Assembly (NCBI GenBank): GCA_902363625.1
Contig: CABJAS010000002.1
Location: forward strand, 301,819 to 365,818
DNA: 64,000 nt
DNA from: Clostridiaceae bacterium
Lineage (GTDB): Bacteria; Bacillota_I; Bacilli_A; Erysipelotrichales; Coprobacillaceae
Direction: 5' to 3'
The position numbers were made by a program, and so were the translations under genes. The notes under the pieces are model-generated. The model worked only from the letters and a program-made list of their open reading frames with translations. It was not told where the DNA came from and did not search any database. Positions 45,882 through 54,856 of this stretch are shown piece after piece; position 1 is the stretch's first letter, and every line of letters begins with the position of its first letter.

Positions 45882-46703
45882 ATGAAGATAGTCAAACGTT
45901 TATTAAAGATATTTGCTGCAATGCTTGTGGTTGGTTGTCTCTGCATAGGATATGCCTTTTTAGTGGAGCCTAAACGATTGGTTGTCAATGAATATACGTT
46001 AGAAAAGAATGATCAGCTATCCTCAATGAAGGTTGTTCAGCTGTCCGATACACATGTCGGAGACCATTACGATATAAAGCAATTAGATAAATTAGTTGAG
46101 AAAACGAATCGCTTAGAACCAGATTTGATTATCTTTACAGGCGATCTGTTTGATAATTATAGTCAGTACCCTAAAAAAGATGAAGTTCAAAAGAGTCTTT
46201 CACGTTTACAAGCGACGTATGGAAAGATTGCGGTATGGGGCAACCGAGATTATGGCGGTGGTGCCGAACGCATCTATCAGGATTTAATGGAAAATGCGGG
46301 ATTTATTGTGTTAAGCAATGAAGTGATGTCAATGGAAATAGACAATAAGGTATTCTCTATCGGCGGTGTCGATGATTTTTTACTGGGAGATCCGCAAATG
46401 AAAAGCACAGCGAATCAATTAAATGGAGATTATAATTTATTATTGATGCATGAGCCTGATGAAGCCGAAACCTTGGTGAATACGCCGGCAGATTTAATTT
46501 TGACCGGGCATAGTCATGGCGGACAGATTCGTCTTCCGATTATTCCGGGAATCCGTACAGAGCTGGCTCAGCGCTATGTTGATGGATTCTATACGATTGA
46601 CGAAGAAACTCAGCTGTTTGTCAATACCGGTATTGGCACAACAAAAATTCATGCACGGTTTATGGTACCACCGGAAATCGATGTGTTTGAAATCAAATTC
46701 TAG
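45882..46703 (+). CDS. Membrane-anchored metallophosphoesterase (YkuE-like)
   Basis: 273 residues. An N-terminal helix (8-28) anchors it; the calcineurin-type domain follows: LSDTHVGD, FTGDLFDN, WGNRDYGGG, LLMHEPD, TGHSHGGQIRLP. The third motif is GNRD rather than GNHD/E: the metal-binding Asn is kept but the usual catalytic His is Arg. The rest of the active site is intact. Family members hydrolyse phospho-esters of lipids or nucleotides at the membrane; substrate not assigned. Confidence 0.88.
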   Translation: MKIVKRLLKIFAAMLVVGCLCIGYAFLVEPKRLVVNEYTLEKNDQLSSMKVVQLSDTHVGDHYDIKQLDKLVEKTNRLEPDLIIFTGDLFDNYSQYPKKDEVQKSLSRLQATYGKIAVWGNRDYGGGAERIYQDLMENAGFIVLSNEVMSMEIDNKVFSIGGVDDFLLGDPQMKSTANQLNGDYNLLLMHEPDEAETLVNTPADLILTGHSHGGQIRLPIIPGIRTELAQRYVDGFYTIDEETQLFVNTGIGTTKIHARFMVPPEIDVFEIKF

Positions 46704-46775
46704 AACTCAAAAAGAAGTGTACCCAATAGTTTGGATATTCAAATAGGGGAATTCATTTCAAAAGAGTTCTTTTTT
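46702..46775 (+). terminator. Possible long-loop terminator after the phosphoesterase gene
   Basis: AGAACTC (46702-46708) pairs with GAGTTCT (46764-46770), then TTTTT. The 55-nt loop makes this uncertain. Confidence 0.45.
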
Positions 46776-46831
46776 AATACACTGGTTTTTTTAATAATGA
46801 AATGCTATTATAGAGGCAATGAGGTGTAGAT

Positions 46832-47428
46832 ATGGCAAAATTTTATGCAGTAAAAAATGGAAAAGTACCGGGAATTTATTCTACTTGGGAAGCATGTAAA
46901 AAGCAGGTGGCAGGATTTTCCGGAGCAGAATATAAGAGTTTCACAACCAAAGAAGAAGCAGAAGCATTTATTAAAGATCAGCCTAAAACGATAGATCAGC
47001 CTGGATTGATAGCTTACGTTGATGGCAGCTACAATATTAAAACAAAAGAATATGGATATGGCTGTGTCCTGTTGGATGGGCAGAGTGTAGTTAAAGAATT
47101 GCTGGGAAAAGGAGATCATCCGGAGTATGCGTCAATGCGTAATGTTGCCGGGGAAATATTTGGAAGTGAAGTCGCTATTAATTATGCGATCGAACATGGT
47201 TACTCAGCAATTTATATCTATTATGATTATGAAGGGATTCAGAAATGGGCAGATGGATTATGGAAAGCAAACAAATTCGGAACTCAGCGATACCAGCAGA
47301 TCATTAAAGAGTTTAGAAAAAAAATAGCGATTCAGTTTATTAAGGTTTTAGCGCATAGCGGTGATTTATATAATGAAAGAGCCGACTATTTAGCGAAGAA
47401 AGCAGCGGGGGTTATCAATGAAGATTAA
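46832..47428 (+). CDS. Ribonuclease H with N-terminal viroplasmin-type hybrid-binding domain
   Basis: 198 residues. Residues 1-45 (KFYAVKNGKVPGIYSTWEAC ... FTTKEEAEAFI) are the RNA:DNA-hybrid-binding domain. The RNase H core follows with its acidic residues in YVDGSYN, NVAGEIFG, YYDYEGI and NERADYLA. It cleaves RNA in RNA:DNA hybrids during replication and repair. It overlaps the RNase M5 gene by 11 bases, starting the housekeeping block; ATGAGGTG lies 8 bases before the ATG. Confidence 0.92.
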   Translation: MAKFYAVKNGKVPGIYSTWEACKKQVAGFSGAEYKSFTTKEEAEAFIKDQPKTIDQPGLIAYVDGSYNIKTKEYGYGCVLLDGQSVVKELLGKGDHPEYASMRNVAGEIFGSEVAINYAIEHGYSAIYIYYDYEGIQKWADGLWKANKFGTQRYQQIIKEFRKKIAIQFIKVLAHSGDLYNERADYLAKKAAGVINED

Positions 47429-47951
47429 TGAGGTTATTATTGTTGAAGGAAAAACGGATACGCAAGTATTAAAATCGTTTTTAGACGTGGATACGATTGA
47501 AACCGGAGGATCGGGACTAAATCAAAAGACATTGGAATATATCAAAACAACAAGCTTAACACGTGATATTATCGTGATGACAGATCCTGATTTCCCGGGC
47601 AAACAGATCCGAGATCAAATATCAAAAGTGATTCCCCATTGTAAGCATGCCTTTGTGAATAAAAAAGATGCGATCAAGCATCATAAGGTAGGGATTGCCG
47701 AAGCAACGCAGGATGCGATTTTAGAAGCACTGGAAAATGTCGTGACATTCAGTCCTGACAGTGAAAGCATTACTTGGGCAGAATTTATTCAATTAAACAT
47801 CATCGGTGATAAAAAAAGACGTGAAGAAATATACGAGCATTTTCATTTAGGCTATGGGAATGTTAAAACATTGTTTAAAAGATTGAATTTAGTTGGCATT
47901 ACCGCTCAGCAGATTCAAGATTTTATAGCTCAGGGAGGAAAAGACGCTTGA
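47418..47951 (+). CDS. rnmV: Ribonuclease M5
   Basis: 177 residues, a Toprim-domain endonuclease that makes the final cuts of 5S rRNA precursor. Motifs: VIIVEGKTDTQVL (catalytic Glu) and MTDPDFPGKQIR (DxD), then GIAEATQDAI; C-terminal FIQLNIIGDKKRREEI and FHLGYGNVKTLFKRLN are typical of RnmV. It sits immediately before rsmA as in Bacillus; the end overlaps the rsmA start by 4 bases. Confidence 0.95.
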   Translation: MKINEVIIVEGKTDTQVLKSFLDVDTIETGGSGLNQKTLEYIKTTSLTRDIIVMTDPDFPGKQIRDQISKVIPHCKHAFVNKKDAIKHHKVGIAEATQDAILEALENVVTFSPDSESITWAEFIQLNIIGDKKRREEIYEHFHLGYGNVKTLFKRLNLVGITAQQIQDFIAQGGKDA

Positions 47952-48772
47952 GAGATATCGGAAAAGTAAATCATACATTGGAAATATTGGATCACTTTGA
48001 ATTGCGGGCTAAGAAATCTTTCGGTCAGAACTTTCTGGTAGATATCAATATTATTAGGAATATCGTAGAGTGTGCGCATATTAAAGAAAATACCTGTGTC
48101 GTGGAGATTGGACCGGGAATCGGCGGATTGACTGAATATATTGCTAGAGCAGCCAAAAAAGTAATTGCCTATGACATTGATGAACGGTTAATGGATGTGT
48201 TATCTTACAGTTTAAGCGAATATCCCAATGTTGAAGTGCGTTTGCAGGATTTTTTAACTGTTGATCTTCATTCCTTGGCAGAGGAAGTCAAAGACTATGA
48301 GCATCTTATCATTATTTCTAATCTGCCTTACTATATTACCAGTGAGATTTTAACCAAAATCATGATAAGTCCAATAAAAATTGATTGTTTTGTCGGTATG
48401 ATGCAAAAAGAAGTCGCTTTGAAGCTGACGTCTAAAGAAAAAAGTCCGCTGCGTCTGCTGATGGACTGTGTCGGTGAAGTGAACTATGAATTTACCGTAA
48501 CCGCAAATGTGTTTATTCCTAAGCCTAATGTTGATTCGGCTGTTATCTCAGTCACTTTTAAGGAAATGAATAAAGAAAATCTGGCAGATTTTTATCACTT
48601 TCTGCAAGCCTGCTTTAAACAAAGAAGAAAAACGATTTATAATAATTTATCTCAGGTGGCACAAGATAAAGATAAGCTGAAAGATATCTTAAAAACATGT
48701 AATATTGATCCTAAATTACGTGCAGAACAATTATCTTTAGATCAATTTAAAGAATTGTATGACCTTATTTAA
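47948..48772 (+). CDS. rsmA: 16S rRNA dimethyladenosine transferase
   Basis: 274 residues starting at TTG (47948) in a TTGA overlap with rnmV; GGAGG lies upstream. Motifs: KKSFGQNFLVD, SAM-binding VVEIGPGIGGLTEYIA, and catalytic NLPYYITSEIL; C-terminal small domain with FKQRRKTIYNNL. It dimethylates two adjacent adenines in the 3' helix of 16S rRNA (ksgA function), a late step in 30S assembly. The motif I Gly pattern separates it from Erm resistance methylases. Confidence 0.96.
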   Translation: MRDIGKVNHTLEILDHFELRAKKSFGQNFLVDINIIRNIVECAHIKENTCVVEIGPGIGGLTEYIARAAKKVIAYDIDERLMDVLSYSLSEYPNVEVRLQDFLTVDLHSLAEEVKDYEHLIIISNLPYYITSEILTKIMISPIKIDCFVGMMQKEVALKLTSKEKSPLRLLMDCVGEVNYEFTVTANVFIPKPNVDSAVISVTFKEMNKENLADFYHFLQACFKQRRKTIYNNLSQVAQDKDKLKDILKTCNIDPKLRAEQLSLDQFKELYDLI

Positions 48773-48802
48773 TATTTTTCATATATTTAAATAGGTGGTC
48801 AT

Positions 48803-49558
48803 ATGAAAATAGGAGATTTAGTAGTACGTATAAAATATAACCGCGACATCGTTTTTGAAATCTATGATATTCAAAAGGATGTCGTTTATTTAAAAGGTGT
48901 AGAAGTTCGTCTGGTAGCAGACAGTACACTGGATGATTTAGAACCGGCACAGGAAAGTCATTTTGTTTCTAAGCTGGATGAATCCACATTGTTAAGAAAT
49001 GATAAAGTGATCAGGGGAAAAGTACTGCATTTAGACGGAGATCCCAGATACTTAAAAATGTGTGAGGAAAAGTATAAAACATTGGGAGTTCGAGCGGTCT
49101 GCATTTATTTAAAAGAAGGCGAAATGAAAGATCAGATCTATGAATTGCTGGAAAAGCATAAGCCGCAAATCTTAGTAATTACCGGACATGACTCTATGTC
49201 CAGAGAGGGAAACTGTGAGAATATTGATACTTACAGTCATACCCGAGACTATATTGAAGCGGTGAAGCAGGCACGTTTATATGAAAGCAATATTGATCAG
49301 TTAGTGATTTTTGCCGGAGGCTGTCAATCCAATTATGAATTACTGATTGCAGCAGGTGCTAATTTTGCTTCTTCACCACAAAGAAAGAATATTCATGCCT
49401 TAGATCCTGTTTATATAGCTTTTCAAGTAGCCAATGAAAGTGTGAAGAATTATGTCGATGTTGAAACTGTCATTAAAAATACTTATAATAAAGCTGCAGG
49501 GATCGGTGGAATTGATACACGCGGGGTAGCCCGCAACATCTATCCGAGAAGGGAATGA
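48803..49558 (+). CDS. yabG: Sporulation-specific protease YabG
   Basis: 251 residues, family U57. Landmarks: MKIGDLVVRIKYNRDIVFEI at the start, KVLHLDGDPRYLKMCEEKY, ILVITGHDSMSREGN, FAGGCQSNYELLIAAGANFA and GIGGIDTRGVARN at the end. YabG processes spore coat and germination proteins, so its presence marks a spore-former. In Bacillus it lies between ksgA and ispE as here; the small veg and ssp genes that lie there in Bacillus are absent. AGGTGG precedes the ATG. Confidence 0.93.
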   Translation: MKIGDLVVRIKYNRDIVFEIYDIQKDVVYLKGVEVRLVADSTLDDLEPAQESHFVSKLDESTLLRNDKVIRGKVLHLDGDPRYLKMCEEKYKTLGVRAVCIYLKEGEMKDQIYELLEKHKPQILVITGHDSMSREGNCENIDTYSHTRDYIEAVKQARLYESNIDQLVIFAGGCQSNYELLIAAGANFASSPQRKNIHALDPVYIAFQVANESVKNYVDVETVIKNTYNKAAGIGGIDTRGVARNIYPRRE

Positions 49559-49563
49559 ATGGG

Positions 49564-50403
49564 ATGAAAATAAGAGCACACGCTAAGATTAATCTTGGTT
49601 TAAATGTAGTTGGGAAAAGAGAAGATGGCTATCATGAGTTAGAAATGATCATGGCGCCGATCTCTTTGCACGATCTTCTTTATATCAATATCATTGATGA
49701 AGGAATAGAGATTTCTGGCAATAGTACAATTATGCCGGTCAATGAAAAAAATATTATGTATAAAGTAGCTAAAGCAATGATGGAACGCTATGACATCAAA
49801 AAGGGAATTCGTATCCATATCTACAAGCATATTCCGATGCAGGCTGGATTAGCTGGCGGCAGTGCTGATGGAGCGGCAGTGATGCGTGCCATCAATCTCT
49901 TATTTAAATTAGGACTTAGCTATGAAGAACTAGCTGAACTGGGCAAAACGATAGGAGCAGACATTCCTTTTTGTATTCATGAAAAAACGGCTTTTGTATC
50001 CGGAATTGGTGAAAAACTGGAATTCATAGATAACCGTATTCATAAACATATTGTTTTGATTAAGCCAAGAAAAGGAGTGTCTACGAAACGTTCTTTTGGA
50101 ATGCTGGATATAGCAAATGAGATTCATCCGGACTGCCGTGGATTAAAAGAAGCCATACAAGAAAATGACTATGACAAAATGCTCACATGCATGGGGAATA
50201 CACTTGAAGGTGTTTCGGTAAAGATTGTGCCTCAGATTGGTGAAATAAAAAACACTCTTTTAGAAATGGGCCTCGATATAGCGTTAATGTCTGGCAGTGG
50301 GTCTTGTGTATTTGCTTTAACAGAGGATGAAAAACTCGCAGATTTAGCTGTAGATCGTTTCAGAAAACAGAAAATATTTGCACAGAAGGCAACTTTTTTA
50401 TAG
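49564..50403 (+). CDS. ispE: 4-diphosphocytidyl-2-C-methyl-D-erythritol kinase
   Basis: 279 residues from the ATG at 49564 (MKIRAHAKINLGL), preferred because GAAGGG lies 10 bases away. An in-frame ATG at 49555 overlaps the yabG stop (ATGA) and is possible. GHMP kinase motifs: AKINLGLNVVGKREDGYHEL, PMQAGLAGGSADGAAVMRA (ATP loop) and LMSGSGSCVFAL. It phosphorylates CDP-methylerythritol in the MEP isoprenoid pathway, so this organism makes isoprenoids by MEP. Confidence 0.95.
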   Translation: MKIRAHAKINLGLNVVGKREDGYHELEMIMAPISLHDLLYINIIDEGIEISGNSTIMPVNEKNIMYKVAKAMMERYDIKKGIRIHIYKHIPMQAGLAGGSADGAAVMRAINLLFKLGLSYEELAELGKTIGADIPFCIHEKTAFVSGIGEKLEFIDNRIHKHIVLIKPRKGVSTKRSFGMLDIANEIHPDCRGLKEAIQENDYDKMLTCMGNTLEGVSVKIVPQIGEIKNTLLEMGLDIALMSGSGSCVFALTEDEKLADLAVDRFRKQKIFAQKATFL

Positions 50404-50485
50404 AAAAATAGGGGGTATTACCGTAATACTCTTTTATTTTTATAGGTTTTTTGGTAGAATAATGTCGGATAAAAGGGGTGGAGCA

Positions 50486-51865
50486 ATGAATATTTATGCA
50501 ATTGTATTAGCTGCCGGCAAAGGAACAAGAATGAAATCTAGTTTGCCAAAGGTGGCACATGTTGTGCTATATAAACCCATGATTAAACATATCTGCGATG
50601 AATTAAAAAAGATGGAAACATCTGAAACAATCGCTGTAATTGGTCATGGAAAAGACATTATCCGTAAGATCATGAAGGATGAAGTGTCTTACGTTGAACA
50701 AAATGAACAGTTAGGAACCGGACATGCTGTTAAAATGACAGCACCAATCCTGGAAGACAAAGAAGGAATTACCTTAGTGATTAATGGGGATGCCCCGTTA
50801 TTAAGAAAAGAAACATTGGATGCTTTGGTACAGGTGCATCAAGAAAATAAGAATCAAGCAACGCTTTTAACAGCACATTGCGATACATCAAAATCATTTG
50901 GTCGTATCTTGCGTAATGCCCAAGGTGATGTTGATGCCATTGTGGAAGTAAAAGATGCAACGCCAGAACAGCTGGCTATTACAGAAATGAACACCGGAAT
51001 TTACTGCTTTGACAATCAATTATTATTTGAAGCTTTGAAACAGGTGACAAATGATAATGCCCAAAAAGAATATTACATCACAGATGTAGTCAAAATTTTA
51101 AATCAAATGGGTAAGAAGGTCGGAAGCTGTGTGATCAGTGATTTTGATGAAGTCGGCGGTATCAATGACCGTGTAGAATTAGCTAAAGCTCAGAAAAAAC
51201 TGCAGCTGCGTGTCAACCATGAATTATTACTGAACGGAGTGACGATTCTTGATCCGGAAAATACGTATATTGCCAGAGATGTTGAAATTGGACAAGATAC
51301 AATTATTGAACCGGGATGTATCATTAAAGGCGATACGGTGATCGGACAGAATTGCCATATCGGACCTTATTGTGAATTTGATAATGTAATTATTAAAGAT
51401 AATGTCGAAATTAAATTCTCAGTGCTGAGCGATTCAATCGTTGAATCAGGTGTCGATATCGGTCCTTATGCGCGTTTAAGAAAAGATTGCCATATCTTAG
51501 AAAATGTTCATATGGGCAACTTTGTAGAGATGAAAAATACAACTTTCGGTGTTGGCAGCAAATGTGCGCATCTGAGCTATATAGGAGATGCGGTCGTTGG
51601 AAAAGATGTTAATATCGGCTGTGGAACAATTACCAGCAATTATGATGGAAAAAATAAATTCAAGACAATTATTAAAGACAATGTCTTTGTCGGTTGCAAC
51701 TCAAACTTAGTGGCACCTGTGACTTTGGAATCCGGAGCTTATGTTGCAGCAGGATCAACGATTACTGAAACAGTACCGGAGGATGCATTTGCCATTGCAA
51801 GAGAAAGACAAGTTACAAAAGAAGAATATGCTAAAGTATTGAAAGAAAAAAGAGAAAGAAAATAA
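50486..51865 (+). CDS. glmU: Bifunctional UDP-GlcNAc pyrophosphorylase / GlcN-1-P acetyltransferase
   Basis: 459 residues from the ATG at 50486 (GGGGTGGAGC upstream); a 36-codon upstream extension overlapping ispE is rejected. N-terminal uridylyltransferase: AIVLAAGKGTRMKS, EQNEQLGTGHAV, VINGDAPLL. C-terminal left-handed beta-helix with hexapeptide repeats and acetyltransferase landmarks GPYARLRKD, GNFVEMKN, HLSYIGDAVVG, NYDGKNKFKT. It makes UDP-GlcNAc for peptidoglycan and teichoic acid. It is paired with prs, 11 bases downstream, as in Bacillus. Confidence 0.97.
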   Translation: MNIYAIVLAAGKGTRMKSSLPKVAHVVLYKPMIKHICDELKKMETSETIAVIGHGKDIIRKIMKDEVSYVEQNEQLGTGHAVKMTAPILEDKEGITLVINGDAPLLRKETLDALVQVHQENKNQATLLTAHCDTSKSFGRILRNAQGDVDAIVEVKDATPEQLAITEMNTGIYCFDNQLLFEALKQVTNDNAQKEYYITDVVKILNQMGKKVGSCVISDFDEVGGINDRVELAKAQKKLQLRVNHELLLNGVTILDPENTYIARDVEIGQDTIIEPGCIIKGDTVIGQNCHIGPYCEFDNVIIKDNVEIKFSVLSDSIVESGVDIGPYARLRKDCHILENVHMGNFVEMKNTTFGVGSKCAHLSYIGDAVVGKDVNIGCGTITSNYDGKNKFKTIIKDNVFVGCNSNLVAPVTLESGAYVAAGSTITETVPEDAFAIARERQVTKEEYAKVLKEKRERK

Positions 51866-51876
51866 GGGGCAAAAAA

Positions 51877-52833
51877 ATGAAAGAAACAACAACACTCATT
51901 GCATTATCAGCTAGTCAGAAATTAGCAGGGGATATCGCAAAAATCTTAGATGGAGACGTTTGTGATACAAAAGTTCATCACTTTGCTGATGGGGAGATTT
52001 TAGTCGAAATAAATGAATCTGTACGTGGTAAACATGTTTATATTATTCAATCAACTTCATGTCCGGCGACTGAAAACTTAATGGAGCTATTAATTTGTGT
52101 AGATGCATTAAAACGTTCTTCAGCTGCTGAAATTACTGCCGTTATTCCATATTTTGGTTATGCAAGACAAGATCGCAAGGCAAAAGCCAGACAGCCGATC
52201 ACAGCTAAATTAGTTGCAGACTTATTACAAACTGCCGGTGTTGACCGTGTTGTGACTGTGGATTTACATGCTGCCCAAATTCAAGGCTTCTTCAATATTC
52301 CGGTAGATGACATGACTGCGTTGCCGTTATTAAGCAATTACTTCAAAGATCAGGGTATCGAAGATGTTACTGTAGTTTCACCGGATCATGGCGGAGCAAA
52401 CAGAGCAAGAAAATTAGCGAATGCTTTAGATGTGCCTTTAGCTATCATTGATAAACGCAGACCTAAACCAAATGTAGCAGAAGTAACGGGAATTATTGGC
52501 GATGTTGCTGGAAGAAACTGTATCATGGTAGATGATATGATTGATACCGGCGGAACAATTGCTGCCGGAGCTCAAGCGGTTATGGATAAAGGCGCTAAAG
52601 CGGTTTATATTGCCTGCACCCATGCAGTATTCTCAGGACCAGCTTGTGAAAGACTGCAAAACTCAGTAGCAAAGGAAATTATCGTTACAGATACTATTCA
52701 ATTACCTGATGAAAAGAAATTTGATAAATTAAAACATGTGTCTATCGCTGACTTAATTGCAAGTACGATTTACAACATTGAACATTCTAAGCCAGTGAGT
52801 GATGTGTTTTCTAAATATGATTTTGAAGAATAA
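51877..52833 (+). CDS. prs: Ribose-phosphate pyrophosphokinase (PRPP synthetase)
   Basis: 318 residues, class I length. Motifs: FADGEILVEINESVRGKHV, catalytic loop YFGYARQDRKAKARQPI, DLHAAQIQGFF (ribose-5-P/metal), VVSPDHGGANRARKLA, and PRPP loop VDDMIDTGGTIAAGA. It makes PRPP for purines, pyrimidines, His and Trp. Last gene of the block, closed by a strong terminator. Confidence 0.97.
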   Translation: MKETTTLIALSASQKLAGDIAKILDGDVCDTKVHHFADGEILVEINESVRGKHVYIIQSTSCPATENLMELLICVDALKRSSAAEITAVIPYFGYARQDRKAKARQPITAKLVADLLQTAGVDRVVTVDLHAAQIQGFFNIPVDDMTALPLLSNYFKDQGIEDVTVVSPDHGGANRARKLANALDVPLAIIDKRRPKPNVAEVTGIIGDVAGRNCIMVDDMIDTGGTIAAGAQAVMDKGAKAVYIACTHAVFSGPACERLQNSVAKEIIVTDTIQLPDEKKFDKLKHVSIADLIASTIYNIEHSKPVSDVFSKYDFEE

Positions 52834-52841
52834 TGAAAAAT

Positions 52842-52864
52842 AGTGCCAGATAGGCACTTTTTTT
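52842..52864 (+). terminator. Terminator after prs
   Basis: AGTGCC-AGATA-GGCACT (52842-52858) followed by T7. Confidence 0.9.
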
Positions 52865-52955
52865 ATTTATCTTAGATAAATTCTGTCGATATTATGGGAA
52901 CGATTACATATTTATAATAAAGTGGGACATGCTATGATGAAAGCGGGTGATCGTC

Positions 52956-53351
52956 ATGAAAGGACAGCAATTAAAACAGCCATCAAACCTGCAGACACTA
53001 AGAATGACCATCAATTTATTGACGCCTGCCCTATGTGGAATCGTATTAGTAGAATTATGCTTACAAATCATTTGGAACTACTTCATATCAAATAGTTATA
53101 TGAATGATTTGTTGGCAACAGCATTAGTCGGATGTTTGCTTTTTGCAACGATGGAAGGAATATTAGGAAAGAATTCCTATGCTTCTACCATCACAAGCGG
53201 TATTTTTTATCTTTTCGGTGGTTTTTTATCATTATTTATAGATCAATTTGATATTGTTATATTAAATATAACAATCAGTATGCAAGTATGGGCGCTTTTA
53301 TTAATCATTATTGGGGTCTTCTTTATTTATTGCGGGCAATATGGAAAATAG
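52956..53351 (+). CDS. Four-helix membrane protein of unknown function
   Basis: 131 residues from ATG 52956 (an in-frame GTG at 52947 is an alternative; neither has a strong ribosome site). Four hydrophobic stretches: about 22-44, 52-70, 76-94 and 100-127, with the short polar start KGQQLKQPSNLQTLRM inside the cell. No family recognised. It sits between the prs block and the two-component genes and has its own terminator. Confidence 0.65.
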   Translation: MKGQQLKQPSNLQTLRMTINLLTPALCGIVLVELCLQIIWNYFISNSYMNDLLATALVGCLLFATMEGILGKNSYASTITSGIFYLFGGFLSLFIDQFDIVILNITISMQVWALLLIIIGVFFIYCGQYGK

Positions 53352-53373
53352 CTATCAATGCGATAGCTATTTT
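53345..53373 (+). terminator. Terminator of the four-helix protein gene
   Basis: AAAATAGCTATC (53345-53356), loop AATGC, GATAGCTATTTT (53362-53373); overlaps the stop codon. Confidence 0.85.
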
Positions 53374-53382
53374 TAGTTACGA

Positions 53383-53411
53383 TTGCTTTCAACTTGGAAA
53401 ATCGCTACAAT
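53383..53411 (+). promoter_or_regulatory. Promoter of the response-regulator gene
   Basis: TTGCTT (53383-53388), 17-bp spacer, TACAAT (53406-53411). The predicted start near 53418 leaves a 5' leader of only about 16 nt with its AGGAAG ribosome site. Confidence 0.65.
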
Positions 53412-53433
53412 AAAAGATAAAGGAAGTGATCTT

Positions 53434-54111
53434 ATGCATTATCAATGTTTAATTGTCGATGATGAAAAACCATTGGCACAAAGCACAGAAGAATATTTCA
53501 ATCTTTTTAATGTTACTTGCAAAGCTGTTTTCGATGCTCCTTCTTGCTTAGAATTTTTTAAGCACCATACGGCTGATTTGATCTTGTTAGACATTAATTT
53601 AAAAGAAAGCTCTGGCTTTGAACTATGCCGTCAATTAAGAAAAGAGATCAGTGTTCCTATTCTATTCATCAGTGCCAGAAACAGTGATGACGATATTTTG
53701 CTGGCATTGAATATTGGCGGTGATGATTATATTTCAAAACCGTATTCACTCAGTGTCTTACTTGCTAAGGTGAAAGCGGTCTTAAAACGATACAGTAATG
53801 CATTCACCAGCGCAGATATTTTTGAGATTGATGATTTTATGATCAATTTTAGCAGTCATGAAGTAAAGGTTGGGGCGGAGATAATTAAATTAAAGGCGTT
53901 GGAATATAAATTGTTAGCTTATCTTGTTATGAATCGAGGAAAAGTCTTAAAGAAAGAAGAACTTTTTGAAAATGTTTGGCAGGATACAATTACAAGTGAT
54001 GGTACTTTAAATGTACATATCCATCATTTGCGTGAAAAAATAGAAAAAGATCCTAATCATCCTCAATTAATTGAAACCATTTGGGGAGTAGGTTATCGAT
54101 TCAAGGAATAA
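53434..54111 (+). CDS. OmpR-family response regulator
   Basis: 225 residues from the ATG at 53434 (AGGAAG 7 bases upstream; the upstream 17-codon extension overlaps the promoter and is rejected). Receiver: acidic pair D9/D10, phospho-acceptor Asp53 in LILLDINL, Ser80, Lys102 in YISKPYS. Winged-helix output about 130-225 with LKALEYKLLAYLVMNRGKV and VHIHHLREKIE ... GVGYRF. Its histidine kinase is 0.9 kb downstream beyond a GNAT gene; the likely targets are the ABC transporter genes at 56.3-59.5 kb. Confidence 0.95.
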   Translation: MHYQCLIVDDEKPLAQSTEEYFNLFNVTCKAVFDAPSCLEFFKHHTADLILLDINLKESSGFELCRQLRKEISVPILFISARNSDDDILLALNIGGDDYISKPYSLSVLLAKVKAVLKRYSNAFTSADIFEIDDFMINFSSHEVKVGAEIIKLKALEYKLLAYLVMNRGKVLKKEELFENVWQDTITSDGTLNVHIHHLREKIEKDPNHPQLIETIWGVGYRFKE

Positions 54112-54222
54112 AGGATAGAGCAGAAGCTTTAATGGCTTACAGTATTGAAAAATTTTTGTTTGTTGTAATGGGCTTCGTGCAACAAGTAATTTATATTATA
54201 ATTATCTATGGAGGATAGGCTG

Positions 54223-54750
54223 ATGACTTTTTTAGAGACAGAACGAATGAGATTAAGGAATATGAATGAAAAAGATGTCGATGAAATGTTTGATTATCGA
54301 AATAATGAGATATGTGGGAAATATCAACGGAACCAAGAAAAAAATTATGAGAAGCTTATTGAATTGGTAAAGAATAAAACCAGGGATATCTTGAATGTAG
54401 AAACCTCTACATGGCTTGCAGTAGCTTTAAAAGATACGGATAGTCTGATTGGCGATATTGTGGTAATGCCAAATGAGGGGACAATTTCTATTGGCTATAC
54501 ATTTTCTTACAAAATACATCGCCAAGGGTATGCTTATGAAGCTCTATCTACTTTACTCGAATATTTGCATACCCACTATCCTGAATGGGATTATATTTCA
54601 TTCACTGAGGTTGATAATGAACCAAGTAAAGCATTACTTAAAAAACTTGGCTATATAGATTTAGGCTATTTGCCGTCAAAGAATTCGCAAGTTTTCGGAA
54701 AATGGCTTCGCCCAGATACAGTAGAAGAAATTTCACAGGCAGTTATCTAA
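54223..54750 (+). CDS. GNAT N-acetyltransferase (RimJ/RimL-like)
   Basis: 175 residues from ATG 54223 (GGAGG 8 bases upstream; the ATG at 54208 has no site). Acetyltransferase_3-type start FLETERMRLRNMNEKDVDEM, then SLIGDIVV, IGYTFSYKIHRQGYAYEAL (acetyl-CoA loop: Q/R-x-x-G-Y/A) and EVDNEPSKALLKKLGY. It probably acetylates an amino group of a protein or small molecule; substrate unknown. It has its own TATAAT (54197-54202) and splits the response regulator from its kinase, so it looks like an insertion into the two-component operon. Confidence 0.88.
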   Translation: MTFLETERMRLRNMNEKDVDEMFDYRNNEICGKYQRNQEKNYEKLIELVKNKTRDILNVETSTWLAVALKDTDSLIGDIVVMPNEGTISIGYTFSYKIHRQGYAYEALSTLLEYLHTHYPEWDYISFTEVDNEPSKALLKKLGYIDLGYLPSKNSQVFGKWLRPDTVEEISQAVI

Positions 54751-54787
54751 ATTTTGTTTTGTCATAACAATAAAAGGGGAATTCATT

Positions 54788-54856
54788 ATGTTTCTTTTTC
54801 TATTTGACAAACAAAAGATTATCAAAAGTATTTTGAGTTATAATAGCGGTATTTAA
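54788..54856 (+). CDS. Possible 22-residue ORF in the gap before the kinase gene
   Basis: AAAAGGGG lies 9 bases before ATG, and the product MFLFLFDKQKIIKSILSYNS.. is short and hydrophobic at its start. The 257-bp gap (54751-55007) is otherwise AT-rich with no clear promoter or terminator. It may be chance or scar sequence left by the GNAT insertion. Confidence 0.2.
   Translation: MFLFLFDKQKIIKSILSYNSGI

Noticed and set aside
47948-48772. rsmA as an Erm-type antibiotic resistance methylase
   Set aside because: Position between rnmV and yabG and the RsmA-specific motifs show the housekeeping enzyme.
50378-50485. 36-codon N-terminal extension of glmU
   Set aside because: Overlaps ispE; GlmU proteins start at the AIVLAAGKGTRM region as with ATG 50486.
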